Shown in pieces: positions 33,170 to 41,115 of a stretch of DNA of 64,000 nt. The stretch is taken from assembly GCA_003141555.1 (NCBI GenBank), contig PLMN01000007.1:132514-196513 (forward strand). The letters are read 5' to 3'. A model generated the notes under the pieces. The model made no database searches, had not been told where the DNA came from, and saw only the letters and a program-made list of their open reading frames with translations. A program made the translations under genes and the position numbers. The stretch's first letter is position 1. Each line of letters opens with the position of its first letter. The DNA comes from Candidatus Aminicenantota bacterium. GTDB lineage: Bacteria; Acidobacteriota; Aminicenantia; Aminicenantales; UBA4085.

Positions 33170-36100
33170 TTATTTCTTGATCGGGTACGGCGGGGCGGGC
33201 GGGATCGTCTTCTCTTTCGTCTTCAACGTTTCGAGGATGACCTCGATTCCCTTTTTGAGCTGCTGGTCGATTCCGGCGTACTCCTGGGCCGGGTCGTTAT
33301 CCACGACGATGTCGGGCTCGACGCCATGGCCCTCGATGATCCAATTCTTCCCGTCCGGGCTGTAGGGAGCGAACTCGGGCTTGTTGAGGGTCCCGCCGTC
33401 GAGCAGCGGGAGCGTGCCGCGGATCCCGACGACCCCGCCCCAGGTCCGCTTGCCGATGACCGGGCCGAGCTTGAGCGTCTTGAACCGGTACGGGAAAATG
33501 TCGCCATCCGACGCCGAAAATTCGTTGCACAGGCAGACGAGCGGGCCGAGTACGGCCGCTCCGGGGTCCGGATTGGGGGCCCCGTTTCGTCCGACCTCGA
33601 TCATCACCATCTCCCGCATCAGGCGCTCGGCGATCATAGGCGAGACGTTGCCCCCGCCGTTGCCCCGGACATCGATGATCAGAGCCTTCTTGCGGAGCTG
33701 CGGATAGAAATACTTGACGAACTCATTGAGGCCCGCGGCCCCCATGTCGGGGATATGGAGGTAGCCCACCCGGCCGTTCGTCGCCTTGGCGACCTTCTCG
33801 ATATTGTCCTGGACCCAGCTGAAGTAATACAGCTCGTTCTCATTCGCGACCGGGACGACGACGACTTCCCGGCTTCCGGCTCCGTCCGCGGCCGGGCCGA
33901 GCTTCAGGGTGACTTGCCGGCCGACCGTATTGTAGAGGGCCTCGTACATATCGACCATCCCCGCGGTCGGGCGGCCGTTGATCGCCAAGAGATATTCGCC
34001 GTCCTTGGCGTTAATCCCTAGCTCGGTCAGCGGCGAGCGAAGGGACCTGTCCCAGTTCTGGCCGCGAAGGATTTTTTTGATTCGATAGACTCCGGTCTTC
34101 GACTCGCGCTCGAACTGGGCGCCGAGCATCCCGACCGGGATCCGGCGGGGCGCCGGAAGGGCGCCGCCGCCGACATAGGTATGGCCGCTGCTGAGCTCGC
34201 CGATGAGCTCGCCGATGACATAGGTCAGGTCGGCCCGATGGTTGGCCGCCTTGGCCAAAGGCTCATATCGCGCCTTCAGGGCGTCCCAATCCACCCCATG
34301 CATGTTCGGGGCGTAGAAGAAATACTTCATCTGGCGCCAGCATTCGGTGAAGATCTGGGCCCATTCCTGCTTGAGGTCGAGATTGACCTCCATTCCGGAG
34401 AGGTTGAGCGGCTTCTCCATGGAAATCGGGCCCTTCGGCAGATCGATAATCGCATAGGCGCCACCCCGCACAACCAGCATTTTCTTCAGATCAGCCGAAA
34501 TCTCGTAACCCTGCGCCTCGCCCAGGTCGGTCTCCTTGCGTTCGCCGAAGTCGTAGAGCTTGAGGCTCGGGGAGCGGTCCCGGTCGCCGAGTTTCCGGTA
34601 GTACAGGGTGTTTCCCACGGACGCGATATGCTCGTAGCGGGCGACCTCGATCGGCAGGGCCACGATGCGGTCCATGAGCCCTTCGGCGTCGACCTTGACG
34701 GTGACGACTGCCGCAGGCGCGGGCGTCTCGGACTTAGCATCAGGCTTGGCCCCGGGCGCCGCTACCGCCGCGCCCTTCTCGCCTGGCTTCGCCTCGGCTT
34801 TCTTCTCCGGTTCCTTCTTGTCGTCGGCCTTGATCGCCACCTCGTCGCTCTTGGGTTCGAAGGGCGACTTGGTCTCCTTGACCAGGGTCACGAAATAGAT
34901 CCGGGACATGGACAGATAGACGTGGTTGAACTCGGCCGAGCCGTAAACGGGATTGAAGTCGCGGTCGGACACGAAGAACAGGTATTTGCCGTCCGCGCTG
35001 AAGGCCGGGTCGTCGGAATTGTACCAGCCGTCCGTAACGGCCACGGTTTTCTTCGATTCGAGCGAGTAGAGATAGACCCGGTTCATGCCCTCGACTTCGG
35101 GTTTGCCGTAGGCGATCCAGCGGCTGTCGGGCGACCAGGCATAGCTCGGGATTTCCCATTCGACGGCCTGGACGACTTCGGTGACCTGCTTGGAATCGAC
35201 GTCGACGAAGCTTAGGCGCTGTTTCTTGTCGCTCCATAGGATCTTCTTTCCATCGGGCGACCAGAAGATCTGATATTTGTACGTATCGGCCCCGCGGGTG
35301 AGCTGTTTGGCCTCCCCCGTGCCATCCTGGTTCTTGATGTAGATTTCGTCCTCGCCGCTCTGGTCCGAGATGTAGGCGATCCAGCGGCCGTCCGGCGACC
35401 ATTTCGAATTCCGTTCGTGGACGCCGGGCGTGCGGGTCAGGTTCCGCGTGTTGCCGTATTGGACGGGCACGGTGAAGATGTCGCCCCGGGCGCCGAACAG
35501 GGCCCGCTTGCCGTCGGGCGAGATCTCGTAATTCGTGACGCTGTTCGCGACCGAAACGAGCTTGCTCCGGCTGGAGAGCATGTCGTCGGCGATGAGGATC
35601 GGAACCTTCTCCGTCTTCTCGGACGCGAGGTCGAATTTGTAAATATACCCGCCGTTTTCGAAGACGATGTGCTTGGGGCCGAGGGAGGGGAACTTGACGT
35701 CAAAGTCCGTGAAGCTCGTCAATGGACGCGTCTGCTTGGTTTTGAGGTCGTAGACATAGAGGTTCAGCCGCTGGGCGTCGTCCCGGTCGGAAAGGAAATA
35801 AATCCGGTCGCCGCTCCACATGGGGATGATGTCGAGGGCCGGGTTGTTCGTGATGTTCTCGGTTTTCTTGGTGGCGAAATCGTAGATCCAGATGTCGTCG
35901 GCCATCCCCCCCCGATACCGCTTCCAGGTCCGGAACTCGCGGAAGACGCGGTTGTAAGCCATCTTGGAATCATCGGGAGAAAAGGAGCAGAACCCGCCGC
36001 GCGGCAGGGGCAGCTGCTCCGGCGTCCCGCCTTCGGGCGAGGCGTAGTAGAGCTGGCCGAGGAAGTCGTTCCATTCGCGCATCCGGGAGCGGAAGACGAT

Positions 36101-36499
36101 TCGCTTGCCGTCGTGCGTCCAGCCCATGACGATGTTGTTCGGCCCCATGCGGTCGGAAATATCGTCCCGGCCGAGCGTGGGAGTGTAGGTCAGGCGCTTC
36201 GGGACGCCGCCCTCGGCGGGAATCAGGAAGACCTCCCGGTTGCCATCATATTCGCCGGTAAAGGCGATGGTCTTGCCGTCCGGGGAAAACCGGGCAAAGG
36301 CCTCGTAGCCTTCGTGGCTCGTGAGCTTGCGCGCGATCCCGCCGCCGAGAGGGACGGTGTACAGGTCCCCGGCCGACGAGAAGACGATCTGGTCCGCCGA
36401 GACGGCCGGAAACCGGAGAAGCCGGCCCTCGGTCGGGGCGAAAGCGGCGGACGCGGCCAAGACGAGGAAGAGGGCGCACAGGGCAAGACGCTTTTTCAT
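33170..36499 (-). CDS. Tricorn-protease-like S41 peptidase, secreted
   Basis: 1109 aa, close to archaeal tricorn length, but with a signal peptide (MKKRLALCALFLVLAASAAFA). Two propeller regions contain FSPDGKTIAFTGEYDG, WSPDGRWIAYISDQSG and similar blades. A Lys/Glu/Ala/Pro-rich linker of about 45 residues (near 560) joins to the catalytic part: ELSSGHTYVGGG carries the His, a PDZ-like stretch follows, then IIDVRGNGGGNVS and FSASDGDIFPYRF with the nucleophilic Ser. RTWGGVVGIRGTLPLLDGG completes the S41 core. Predicted to cleave peptides outside the cytoplasm, perhaps feeding the M14 enzymes next door. An AAGGAG site precedes the ATG at 36499. Confidence 0.92.
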   Translation of the reverse strand: MKKRLALCALFLVLAASAAFAPTEGRLLRFPAVSADQIVFSSAGDLYTVPLGGGIARKLTSHEGYEAFARFSPDGKTIAFTGEYDGNREVFLIPAEGGVPKRLTYTPTLGRDDISDRMGPNNIVMGWTHDGKRIVFRSRMREWNDFLGQLYYASPEGGTPEQLPLPRGGFCSFSPDDSKMAYNRVFREFRTWKRYRGGMADDIWIYDFATKKTENITNNPALDIIPMWSGDRIYFLSDRDDAQRLNLYVYDLKTKQTRPLTSFTDFDVKFPSLGPKHIVFENGGYIYKFDLASEKTEKVPILIADDMLSSRSKLVSVANSVTNYEISPDGKRALFGARGDIFTVPVQYGNTRNLTRTPGVHERNSKWSPDGRWIAYISDQSGEDEIYIKNQDGTGEAKQLTRGADTYKYQIFWSPDGKKILWSDKKQRLSFVDVDSKQVTEVVQAVEWEIPSYAWSPDSRWIAYGKPEVEGMNRVYLYSLESKKTVAVTDGWYNSDDPAFSADGKYLFFVSDRDFNPVYGSAEFNHVYLSMSRIYFVTLVKETKSPFEPKSDEVAIKADDKKEPEKKAEAKPGEKGAAVAAPGAKPDAKSETPAPAAVVTVKVDAEGLMDRIVALPIEVARYEHIASVGNTLYYRKLGDRDRSPSLKLYDFGERKETDLGEAQGYEISADLKKMLVVRGGAYAIIDLPKGPISMEKPLNLSGMEVNLDLKQEWAQIFTECWRQMKYFFYAPNMHGVDWDALKARYEPLAKAANHRADLTYVIGELIGELSSGHTYVGGGALPAPRRIPVGMLGAQFERESKTGVYRIKKILRGQNWDRSLRSPLTELGINAKDGEYLLAINGRPTAGMVDMYEALYNTVGRQVTLKLGPAADGAGSREVVVVPVANENELYYFSWVQDNIEKVAKATNGRVGYLHIPDMGAAGLNEFVKYFYPQLRKKALIIDVRGNGGGNVSPMIAERLMREMVMIEVGRNGAPNPDPGAAVLGPLVCLCNEFSASDGDIFPYRFKTLKLGPVIGKRTWGGVVGIRGTLPLLDGGTLNKPEFAPYSPDGKNWIIEGHGVEPDIVVDNDPAQEYAGIDQQLKKGIEVILETLKTKEKTIPPAPPYPIKK

Positions 36500-36612
36500 G
36501 GGGTCTCCTTGTCAGGGGAAAAAATATAGCACAGGGCCGGTGCGGAATCCATCATGGTGTTAGACGGCCCGGCGGACGAAAAGGTTTCCAAGAAATCAGG
36601 AGACATGCCCCG

Positions 36613-36686
36613 CGGAATTCGGCGACATGAGGAATTCGGTGACGCGATCCCAATTCTCTGGAATTGGGTTCGTGTCACCGAATTCC
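36613..36686 (+). repeat. 56-bp palindromic repeat, copy 4, with a partial arm
   Basis: The full copy runs 36631-36686 with perfect terminal arms GGAATTCGGTGAC / GTCACCGAATTCC. A partial, diverged arm (GGAATTCGGCGACATGA) lies just upstream at 36614-36630. The core is identical, in opposite orientation, to copy 1. Confidence 0.88.
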
Positions 36687-36699
36687 GTACGTATATATG

Positions 36700-36705
36700 T
36701 ATAAT
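36700..36705 (+). promoter_or_regulatory. -10 box of the EF-hand hydrolase gene
   Basis: TATAAT sits 14 bases after the end of repeat copy 4, within an AT-rich TACGTATATATG stretch. No good -35 is seen at 17-18 bp; the repeat itself occupies that position. AGGAG precedes the ATG at 36726. Confidence 0.5.
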
Positions 36706-36725
36706 AAGGTCCGCAGGAGCCGCAT

Positions 36726-37865
36726 ATGAAAAAATTCCCGATTATCCTCACGTTGGCGATGCTGGCGCTCATGGCGTCCGCGCTGCATGCATCCGAAATC
36801 GTGAAGATTCAATTGTCCGACGGCGAGACGATGACCGGCAAGCTGGACCTGCCGCCGGGCGGCGGGGACGTCCGCGCGCTGGTCATGTTCATCGCCGGGA
36901 CGGGGCCGAACACCTATATCAACCATCGCAAGCTGGCCGGTGCCGAATTCAACTACTTCGATCTGTTCGTGGACGAATTCAACAAGCGCGGGGTCGGCTT
37001 TTTCGCCTACAACCGGCGAGGCGTCGAAATCGGGAACACGCCGCCCTATTACGACACGGTCGACAAGGAGAAGTACAAGAAATACCTGCCCGGCATCGAA
37101 GTGAAGGACATCGGGACAGCCATCGCCCATTTGAGAAACGCGCCCCGGTTGAAAACCGCCAAGGTCATCCTCCTCGGCTGGAGCGAGGGAACCATCCTGG
37201 CGGCCATGGCCGCCGAAAACGCGGACAACAAAATCGCCGCCCTGTTCCTCGCCGGCTACGCCCACGAGAACATGTCCGACATCATCAAATGGCAGCTCTC
37301 CGGCGAGCCGTCGATGATCAACATCCGCAAGTACTTCGACGTCGACAAGGACAACAGCATCGTCCGAAGCGAATACGAGGCCGCGACCCCCGGCGCTACC
37401 TATATGCGGACGAACGTCTTCAAGAACGCCAAGTTCGAGGACCTTGATGTCAACAAGGACGGGAAGATCGACGCCGCCGATTTCAAGATTATCAACAGCG
37501 GGAGATTGCAGGGGGTGCTCAACGCCATCGAGAAAGGCGACGACGCCTGGATCTGGGCCAATTATTTTCGGATTACGACGGCCTGGCTCAAGGAATATTT
37601 CGCCCTCGAGCCGAACAAGACCCGGCTCCTGCGGATCGAAATCCCCATCTATATTTTCCATGGCGAAGACGACGCCAACGTCTCGGTGGCCGGGGTTATT
37701 GACCTTCAAAACCGGTTCGCCCAAAAGAACAAGACAAACCTTCATGCCTTTGTTTTCAAAGGCCACGACCACGATTTGAATTACATGCTCTGGCCGCTCA
37801 AGAAGACCATTTCCGAGGGAATTCAGAAGATCTTCGACGTGGCCGGAGAAATCAACGGCCGATAG
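36726..37865 (+). CDS. Secreted alpha/beta hydrolase with two EF-hands inserted in the cap
   Basis: 379 aa with signal peptide MKKFPIILTLAMLALMASALHA. The alpha/beta-hydrolase elements are the oxyanion strand FIAGTGPN, the nucleophile elbow GWSEG (S153), the acid in FHGEDDANVS and the His in GHDHDLNY. Between nucleophile and acid lie two canonical EF-hand loops: D205-V-D-K-D-N-S...E216 and D241-V-N-K-D-G-K-I-D...D252. EF-hands in the cap domain are unusual and suggest calcium-gated or calcium-stabilised activity. Substrate unknown; it could be an acyl or peptide hydrolase. It is monocistronic, preceded by palindromic repeat copy 4. Confidence 0.88.
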   Translation: MKKFPIILTLAMLALMASALHASEIVKIQLSDGETMTGKLDLPPGGGDVRALVMFIAGTGPNTYINHRKLAGAEFNYFDLFVDEFNKRGVGFFAYNRRGVEIGNTPPYYDTVDKEKYKKYLPGIEVKDIGTAIAHLRNAPRLKTAKVILLGWSEGTILAAMAAENADNKIAALFLAGYAHENMSDIIKWQLSGEPSMINIRKYFDVDKDNSIVRSEYEAATPGATYMRTNVFKNAKFEDLDVNKDGKIDAADFKIINSGRLQGVLNAIEKGDDAWIWANYFRITTAWLKEYFALEPNKTRLLRIEIPIYIFHGEDDANVSVAGVIDLQNRFAQKNKTNLHAFVFKGHDHDLNYMLWPLKKTISEGIQKIFDVAGEINGR

Positions 37866-37893
37866 CCGGCGGAAACGGCGCGGCCCGGGGCCG

Positions 37894-38661
37894 CTAGGCC
37901 GGCTTTCGGGCCTTGAAGATGAAGTTCGACGAGCTGTCGAACCGGCCCGAGTGGGCCAGGTAGTTCTCGACCGCGAACCCCTTCCCTTCCAGGAACGTCC
38001 GGATCTCGCCGGGCGTGTAGTAGTGGCGGATGGGGACGAAATACCAGTCGAGGATGAGCTCGGAGAGCTTCTCGCCCTTGCGCGATTTCTCGCGCTTCTT
38101 GAAGAAGAAGACGACGGGCGCCAGGAAGAAGGCCATGAGCCTGGCCAGGACATTCCAAGACCAGCGGGGCGTCCGGATGAGGGTCCTCCGGATCGCCTCG
38201 TGGATCCAGGTGACCTTGGTTTTCTTGTAGATGGCCAGGAGGATCGCCCCGCCGGGTTTGAGCACGCGGAAAAGCTCGGTCATCGCCCCGAACGGGTCGA
38301 TGGTGTGGTGGACCGTGCCCCAGGCCCAGACGATGTCGAACGCGGCGTCGGGATAGGGCAGGTGGAGCATGTCCCGGCGCTCGAACCGGGCGTTGGCCAG
38401 GCCGAATTTCTCCTTGAGCCCGGTGGCCGTCTCGAGGCTCCCGGGGCTGATGTCGATCCCCGTGACGGACGCGGCCCCGTTGCGGGCGAAAATGATGCTG
38501 AAGATCCCGGTCCCGCACCCCGCGTCGAGGACGGCCTTGCCCGCGACTTCGGCCGGCGAAAAGAACAGGGCCCAGTGCTTTTCCGAGGCTTCATACTCCG
38601 GGACGTATTCCGTCCAGACGACGTCGTAGAACGTCCCGACTCTTTCCTTGTCCATGGGCAT
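37894..38661 (-). CDS. Class I SAM-dependent methyltransferase
   Basis: 255 aa from the ATG at 38661, which has GGAG about nine bases upstream. SAM-binding motif I is AVLDAGCGTGIFSIIFA near residue 44, and motif II is TGIDISPGS. The post-motifs are DMLHLPYPDAAFDIVWAWG and FRVLKPGGAILLAIY. A hydrophobic stretch LMAFFLAPVVFFF near residue 170 suggests membrane association or a ubiquinone/lipid-type acceptor. It resembles methyltransferases of glycan and lipid clusters; acceptor unknown. Its promoter (38686-38715) sits beside a perfect 33-base hairpin. Confidence 0.85.
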   Translation of the reverse strand: MPMDKERVGTFYDVVWTEYVPEYEASEKHWALFFSPAEVAGKAVLDAGCGTGIFSIIFARNGAASVTGIDISPGSLETATGLKEKFGLANARFERRDMLHLPYPDAAFDIVWAWGTVHHTIDPFGAMTELFRVLKPGGAILLAIYKKTKVTWIHEAIRRTLIRTPRWSWNVLARLMAFFLAPVVFFFKKREKSRKGEKLSELILDWYFVPIRHYYTPGEIRTFLEGKGFAVENYLAHSGRFDSSSNFIFKARKPA

Positions 38662-38685
38662 GGCGTGTTCTCCAAAAGCCCCGCT

Positions 38686-38715
38686 AGTGTAACCGCCCTC
38701 GGGCCGCTGAGTCAA
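38686..38715 (-). promoter_or_regulatory. Promoter of the methyltransferase at 38661
   Basis: Minus-strand TTGACT (38710-38715), 18-bp spacer, TACACT (38686-38691). The -35 abuts a perfect inverted repeat (38717-38749). Confidence 0.5.
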
Positions 38716-38716
38716 T

Positions 38717-38749
38717 CGATGGACGGTCCGGTATCCGGACCGTCCATCG
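38717..38749. repeat. Perfect inverted repeat, 15-bp arms
   Basis: CGATGGACGGTCCGG, a TAT loop, then CCGGACCGTCCATCG. It lies one base from the methyltransferase -35 box, 49 bases downstream of the stop of the secreted protein gene at 38798. It could be an operator, a terminator without U-tract, or part of the dispersed repeat that continues at 38748-38774. Confidence 0.7.
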
Positions 38750-38774
38750 TCCCGAGCCCGGCGAGGGACCCCCT
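38748..38774. repeat. Dispersed repeat fragment, copy B
   Basis: TCGTCCCGAG...GCGAGGGACCCCC, similar to copy A at 18284-18312, joined directly to the perfect inverted repeat. Confidence 0.45.
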
Positions 38775-38797
38775 CTTCTCACAAAGCGGTCGAGCGG

Positions 38798-39598
38798 CTA
38801 GTCCAGCAGCTCGACTCCCGAGTACACGTCCTCGGTCACCTGGCGGATGCGCTTGATGAACAGGAACCCGGCGTTGATCCGGATCCGGGCACTCTTCAGC
38901 ATCAGGGTCCGGCCACCGACGACCTCAAGCGCGATCAGGGCTTCGAGCTCCTTGACGAACCGAGGCGCCTCGGACGGCCGGGCCTCGGCCAAGAGGGGAT
39001 CCAGGGTCACGGGGTCGAAATAGACGCGGCCTTCCCAATTCTTGTCGCTCTTGACCTTGGCCGCGACGTCGAGGGCGACCGCCGGCCGGCCGGCGAGGGT
39101 TGCGTTCTCATCGAGCCGGAAGGAAAAGAGCGGACGGCGGGCCGCGGAGAAGGGCGTGTAGTCTTCGATCGAGGCGCCCAGGCCGCGCCGCCGCGGGGGC
39201 GAGCCGGAGGTCCGGTCCTTGTCGGGCGGCCGCGGACGGCGGTACTTCTCGCGGGCTTTCCGGTCCTCCTCGATGTATTTCTGGGTGATGTCCCTGGTGA
39301 CGCCGTCCAGGGTCTCGAGCGCCGACCGGATCTCGTCGGAGCGCAGGCCGTCGGCTACGGTCACGGCCTTGGTCACGACGATGACGGACTCGGGCGTCCA
39401 ATGGCGGTCCATCTTGGTGATCGTCGAGGTGAGGGTCGCCCGCCAGTTTCTCGCCTCCTGGAAGGCCGCGATTTTGGCCTCGATCTTGTCCAGGAAGGCG
39501 TCCAGGGCCGATTGGGGCGTCTGGACGGAAGCGGCCAAGGCCGCCGCCAGGACGGCCGGCAAGGCGAGGCGGGAGAGAAGGGCACGACGAGCGATCAT
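38798..39598 (-). CDS. Secreted protein of unknown function
   Basis: 266 aa with signal peptide MIARRALLSRLALPAVLAAALAA. The mature part has DAFLDKIEAKIAAFQEARNW, then KYRRPRPPDKDRTSGSPP (a charged, proline-rich linker), then FSFRLDENATLAGRPAVALDV and WEGRVYFDPVTLDPL. This last part is reminiscent of LolA/outer-membrane lipoprotein-sorting-like beta sheets, but no family can be assigned with confidence. Start at 39598 is supported by CGGAG upstream. It has its own promoter (39628-39656) and is transcribed toward the methyltransferase. Confidence 0.75.
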   Translation of the reverse strand: MIARRALLSRLALPAVLAAALAASVQTPQSALDAFLDKIEAKIAAFQEARNWRATLTSTITKMDRHWTPESVIVVTKAVTVADGLRSDEIRSALETLDGVTRDITQKYIEEDRKAREKYRRPRPPDKDRTSGSPPRRRGLGASIEDYTPFSAARRPLFSFRLDENATLAGRPAVALDVAAKVKSDKNWEGRVYFDPVTLDPLLAEARPSEAPRFVKELEALIALEVVGGRTLMLKSARIRINAGFLFIKRIRQVTEDVYSGVELLD

Positions 39599-39627
39599 CG
39601 TTTCTCCGTTCGGCTGTTGACGCCGCT

Positions 39628-39656
39628 ATCCTAGCCGAAAACGGACGCCTCGACAA
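39628..39656 (-). promoter_or_regulatory. Promoter of the secreted protein gene at 39598
   Basis: Minus-strand TTGTCG (39651-39656), 17-bp spacer, TAGGAT (39628-39633). Confidence 0.55.
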
Positions 39657-39787
39657 TGCCCTCGCGATCAGAGCCGACAAACCGCCCGGCGGGGCTGGTC
39701 GGCGGCAGGACCCGCCGGGCTTATCTTGCCTTTTCATGGAGATGGCGCAACGGCTTCGCCCCCACGCCGCGGCCGTCCTCGGCGGCC

Positions 39788-39816
39788 TTGACAATCGCCG
39801 GAGGGGTGTTTATAAT
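39788..39816 (+). promoter_or_regulatory. Perfect-consensus sigma-70 promoter
   Basis: TTGACA (39788-39793), exactly 17 bp, TATAAT (39811-39816). It is the only perfect consensus promoter seen in the window. It drives the 54-aa membrane protein gene at 39899 through a leader of about 75 nt that contains an 8-codon ORF. Confidence 0.85.
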
Positions 39817-39820
39817 GGCC

Positions 39821-39847
39821 ATGTCCTACTGTTCCTATGGTTTCTAG
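39821..39847 (+). CDS. Possible leader micro-ORF (8 codons)
   Basis: ATG at 39821 is 4 bases after the -10 box and opens MSYCSYGF followed by a stop. It lies at or just before the expected transcript start, so whether it is transcribed whole is uncertain. If it is, it could act as a leader peptide for the 54-aa gene. Codons for Tyr, Cys and Phe are prominent. Confidence 0.2.
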   Translation: MSYCSYGF

Positions 39848-39898
39848 GTAATTGATAGGGATTAAGCGGGACGCGGTGTCAAAGGAGGACCGAACGTC

Positions 39899-40063
39899 AT
39901 GTCGACATTGCTGATCGTCATCCTGGCCGTCATCGGCTTTCTCGCGCTCGTCGTCGGCGGGCTGATCATCCTTTTCTTCCACCAGGGTGGGTGCTGCGTC
40001 CGCCGGATGAAGGCCAAGATCACCCGCAAGGACTACGCCGCCCCGGTTTTGAAACATAGCTGA
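39899..40063 (+). CDS. Small single-pass membrane protein, 54 aa
   Basis: The frame reads MSTLLIVILAVIGFLALVVG, continues GLIILFFHQGGCCVRRMKAK and ends ITRKDYAAPVLKHS. One membrane helix (about residues 3-27) is followed by a Gly-Gly-Cys-Cys-Val-Arg-Arg junction and a basic cytosolic tail. A near-perfect ribosome site AAAGGAGG (39881-39888) lies 10 bases before the ATG, and a perfect-consensus promoter lies upstream, so strong expression is predicted. The Cys pair next to the membrane could be acylated or bind metal. No family recognised. Confidence 0.78.
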   Translation: MSTLLIVILAVIGFLALVVGGLIILFFHQGGCCVRRMKAKITRKDYAAPVLKHS

Positions 40064-40106
40064 GCGCCGCCGGCGGCGCACCGCGGGGCCGCTCGCGCGC
40101 CCCGTG
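40063..40106 (+). terminator. Hairpins after the small membrane protein
   Basis: A GCGCCGCCGGCGGCGC palindrome just after the stop is followed by GGGGC...GCCCC and GTGTTT. It may act as a terminator; the T-run is short. Confidence 0.35.
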
Positions 40107-40135
40107 TTTACAATCCCTTTCGTTTGGCGGATAAT
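40107..40135 (+). promoter_or_regulatory. Promoter of the PP-loop ATPase gene
   Basis: TTTACA (40107-40112), 17-bp spacer, GATAAT (40130-40135). The start codon at 40165 has TAAGGAG upstream. Confidence 0.65.
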
Positions 40136-40164
40136 GGCCTCCGCCGTTTCTTAAGGAGTCTTGG

Positions 40165-41019
40165 ATGGAACCCGTGAAAAACGAAGTCGCGGTCATGTTT
40201 TCGGGCGGGATCGACTCGCTCCTGGCCTCGGTCCTTCTCCAGCAAAAATATGACAAGGTCCACCTCCTCACCTTCGACAAGGGCTACCTCGAGTTCGGGG
40301 TCAAGAACAACCTGCCCAACGTCGACCGGCTGAAGGCGACCTACGGCCCGGATCGGATCACCCACGAAGTCGTCGACCTCAAGGACGTCGTCAAGAAGAT
40401 CGCCGTCAAGAAGATCTTCAAGGACCGCAAAAAATACAACATGGAGATTCGGTGGTGCGTCGGCTGCCGGATGGGCATGAACATCGGCGGGCTCCTCTAC
40501 GCCCTGGAACACAATCTCATCGGTTACGCCGACGGCTCGAACCGGGAGCAGATCCCCTCGGACGCCAACCTGACCGGGACGGCCGAGAACTTCCCAAGCA
40601 TCGTCAACCGCCACAAAAATTTCGCCATGGAATACGCGGTCCACTTCATGACCCCGACCTACGAGTACGGCAGCCGCGAGGACCGCCGGACCAAGCTCAA
40701 AGAGCTCGGCTTCGATATCGACTTTCTCAGTCTGGACACCACCAAGAAGCTCTCGGGCCTGATGACGAAACAAGCCAGGAAGCGCAGCCAGCCCATGTGC
40801 TTCTCGGGCTGGATCATCCACTGGAAGCGCAACATCCTCGGCAAGCCCGTCGAGCAGAACGAGACCATGACCGTCGACTACATCGCCCGGAAGCAGGCGG
40901 GTGTCGTCCAGGACGTCATCAAGAACTATTTCGCCGAGAAAGGCGTGGCCGTCGATGAGCTCGTCGCCGCCCGCCAAAAGGACATCGCCCGGATTCGGGA
41001 CGGTTTCGCCCTCGTCTGA
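40165..41019 (+). CDS. PP-loop ATPase of the QueC/ThiI/TtcA-like fold, specific role unknown
   Basis: 284 aa. The N-terminal PP-loop is FSGGIDSLLAS (S13-S18), which binds ATP in enzymes that adenylate a carbonyl or tRNA base. A C-x2-C pair in RWCVGCRMGMN and another Cys in QPMCFSGW could bind metal or carry sulfur. DGSNREQIPSDANLTG is a likely substrate loop. It is not a standard QueC: the family's C-terminal cysteine-rich zinc site is absent, and no queuosine genes are near. The downstream methyltransferase has its own promoter, but both are on plus. May act in sulfur transfer or amide/nitrile formation; undetermined. Confidence 0.72.
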   Translation: MEPVKNEVAVMFSGGIDSLLASVLLQQKYDKVHLLTFDKGYLEFGVKNNLPNVDRLKATYGPDRITHEVVDLKDVVKKIAVKKIFKDRKKYNMEIRWCVGCRMGMNIGGLLYALEHNLIGYADGSNREQIPSDANLTGTAENFPSIVNRHKNFAMEYAVHFMTPTYEYGSREDRRTKLKELGFDIDFLSLDTTKKLSGLMTKQARKRSQPMCFSGWIIHWKRNILGKPVEQNETMTVDYIARKQAGVVQDVIKNYFAEKGVAVDELVAARQKDIARIRDGFALV

Positions 41020-41070
41020 GGCGCCGGCGCCCTGCCGCCCGGACCTCAAAATCCGCCGGGCCGGCCTGAT

Positions 41071-41100
41071 TTGATTATCCGCGGGTGAGTGGCATATAGT
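41071..41100 (+). promoter_or_regulatory. Promoter of the methyltransferase at 41116
   Basis: TTGATT (41071-41076), 18-bp spacer, TATAGT (41095-41100); ATG 15 bases after the -10. Confidence 0.55.
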
Positions 41101-41115
41101 GATCGCGCCCGAACC

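Noticed and set aside
40165-41019. Assignment of the PP-loop gene as queC
   Set aside because: Lacks the typical C-terminal zinc cysteines of QueC and has no queuosine-pathway neighbours.
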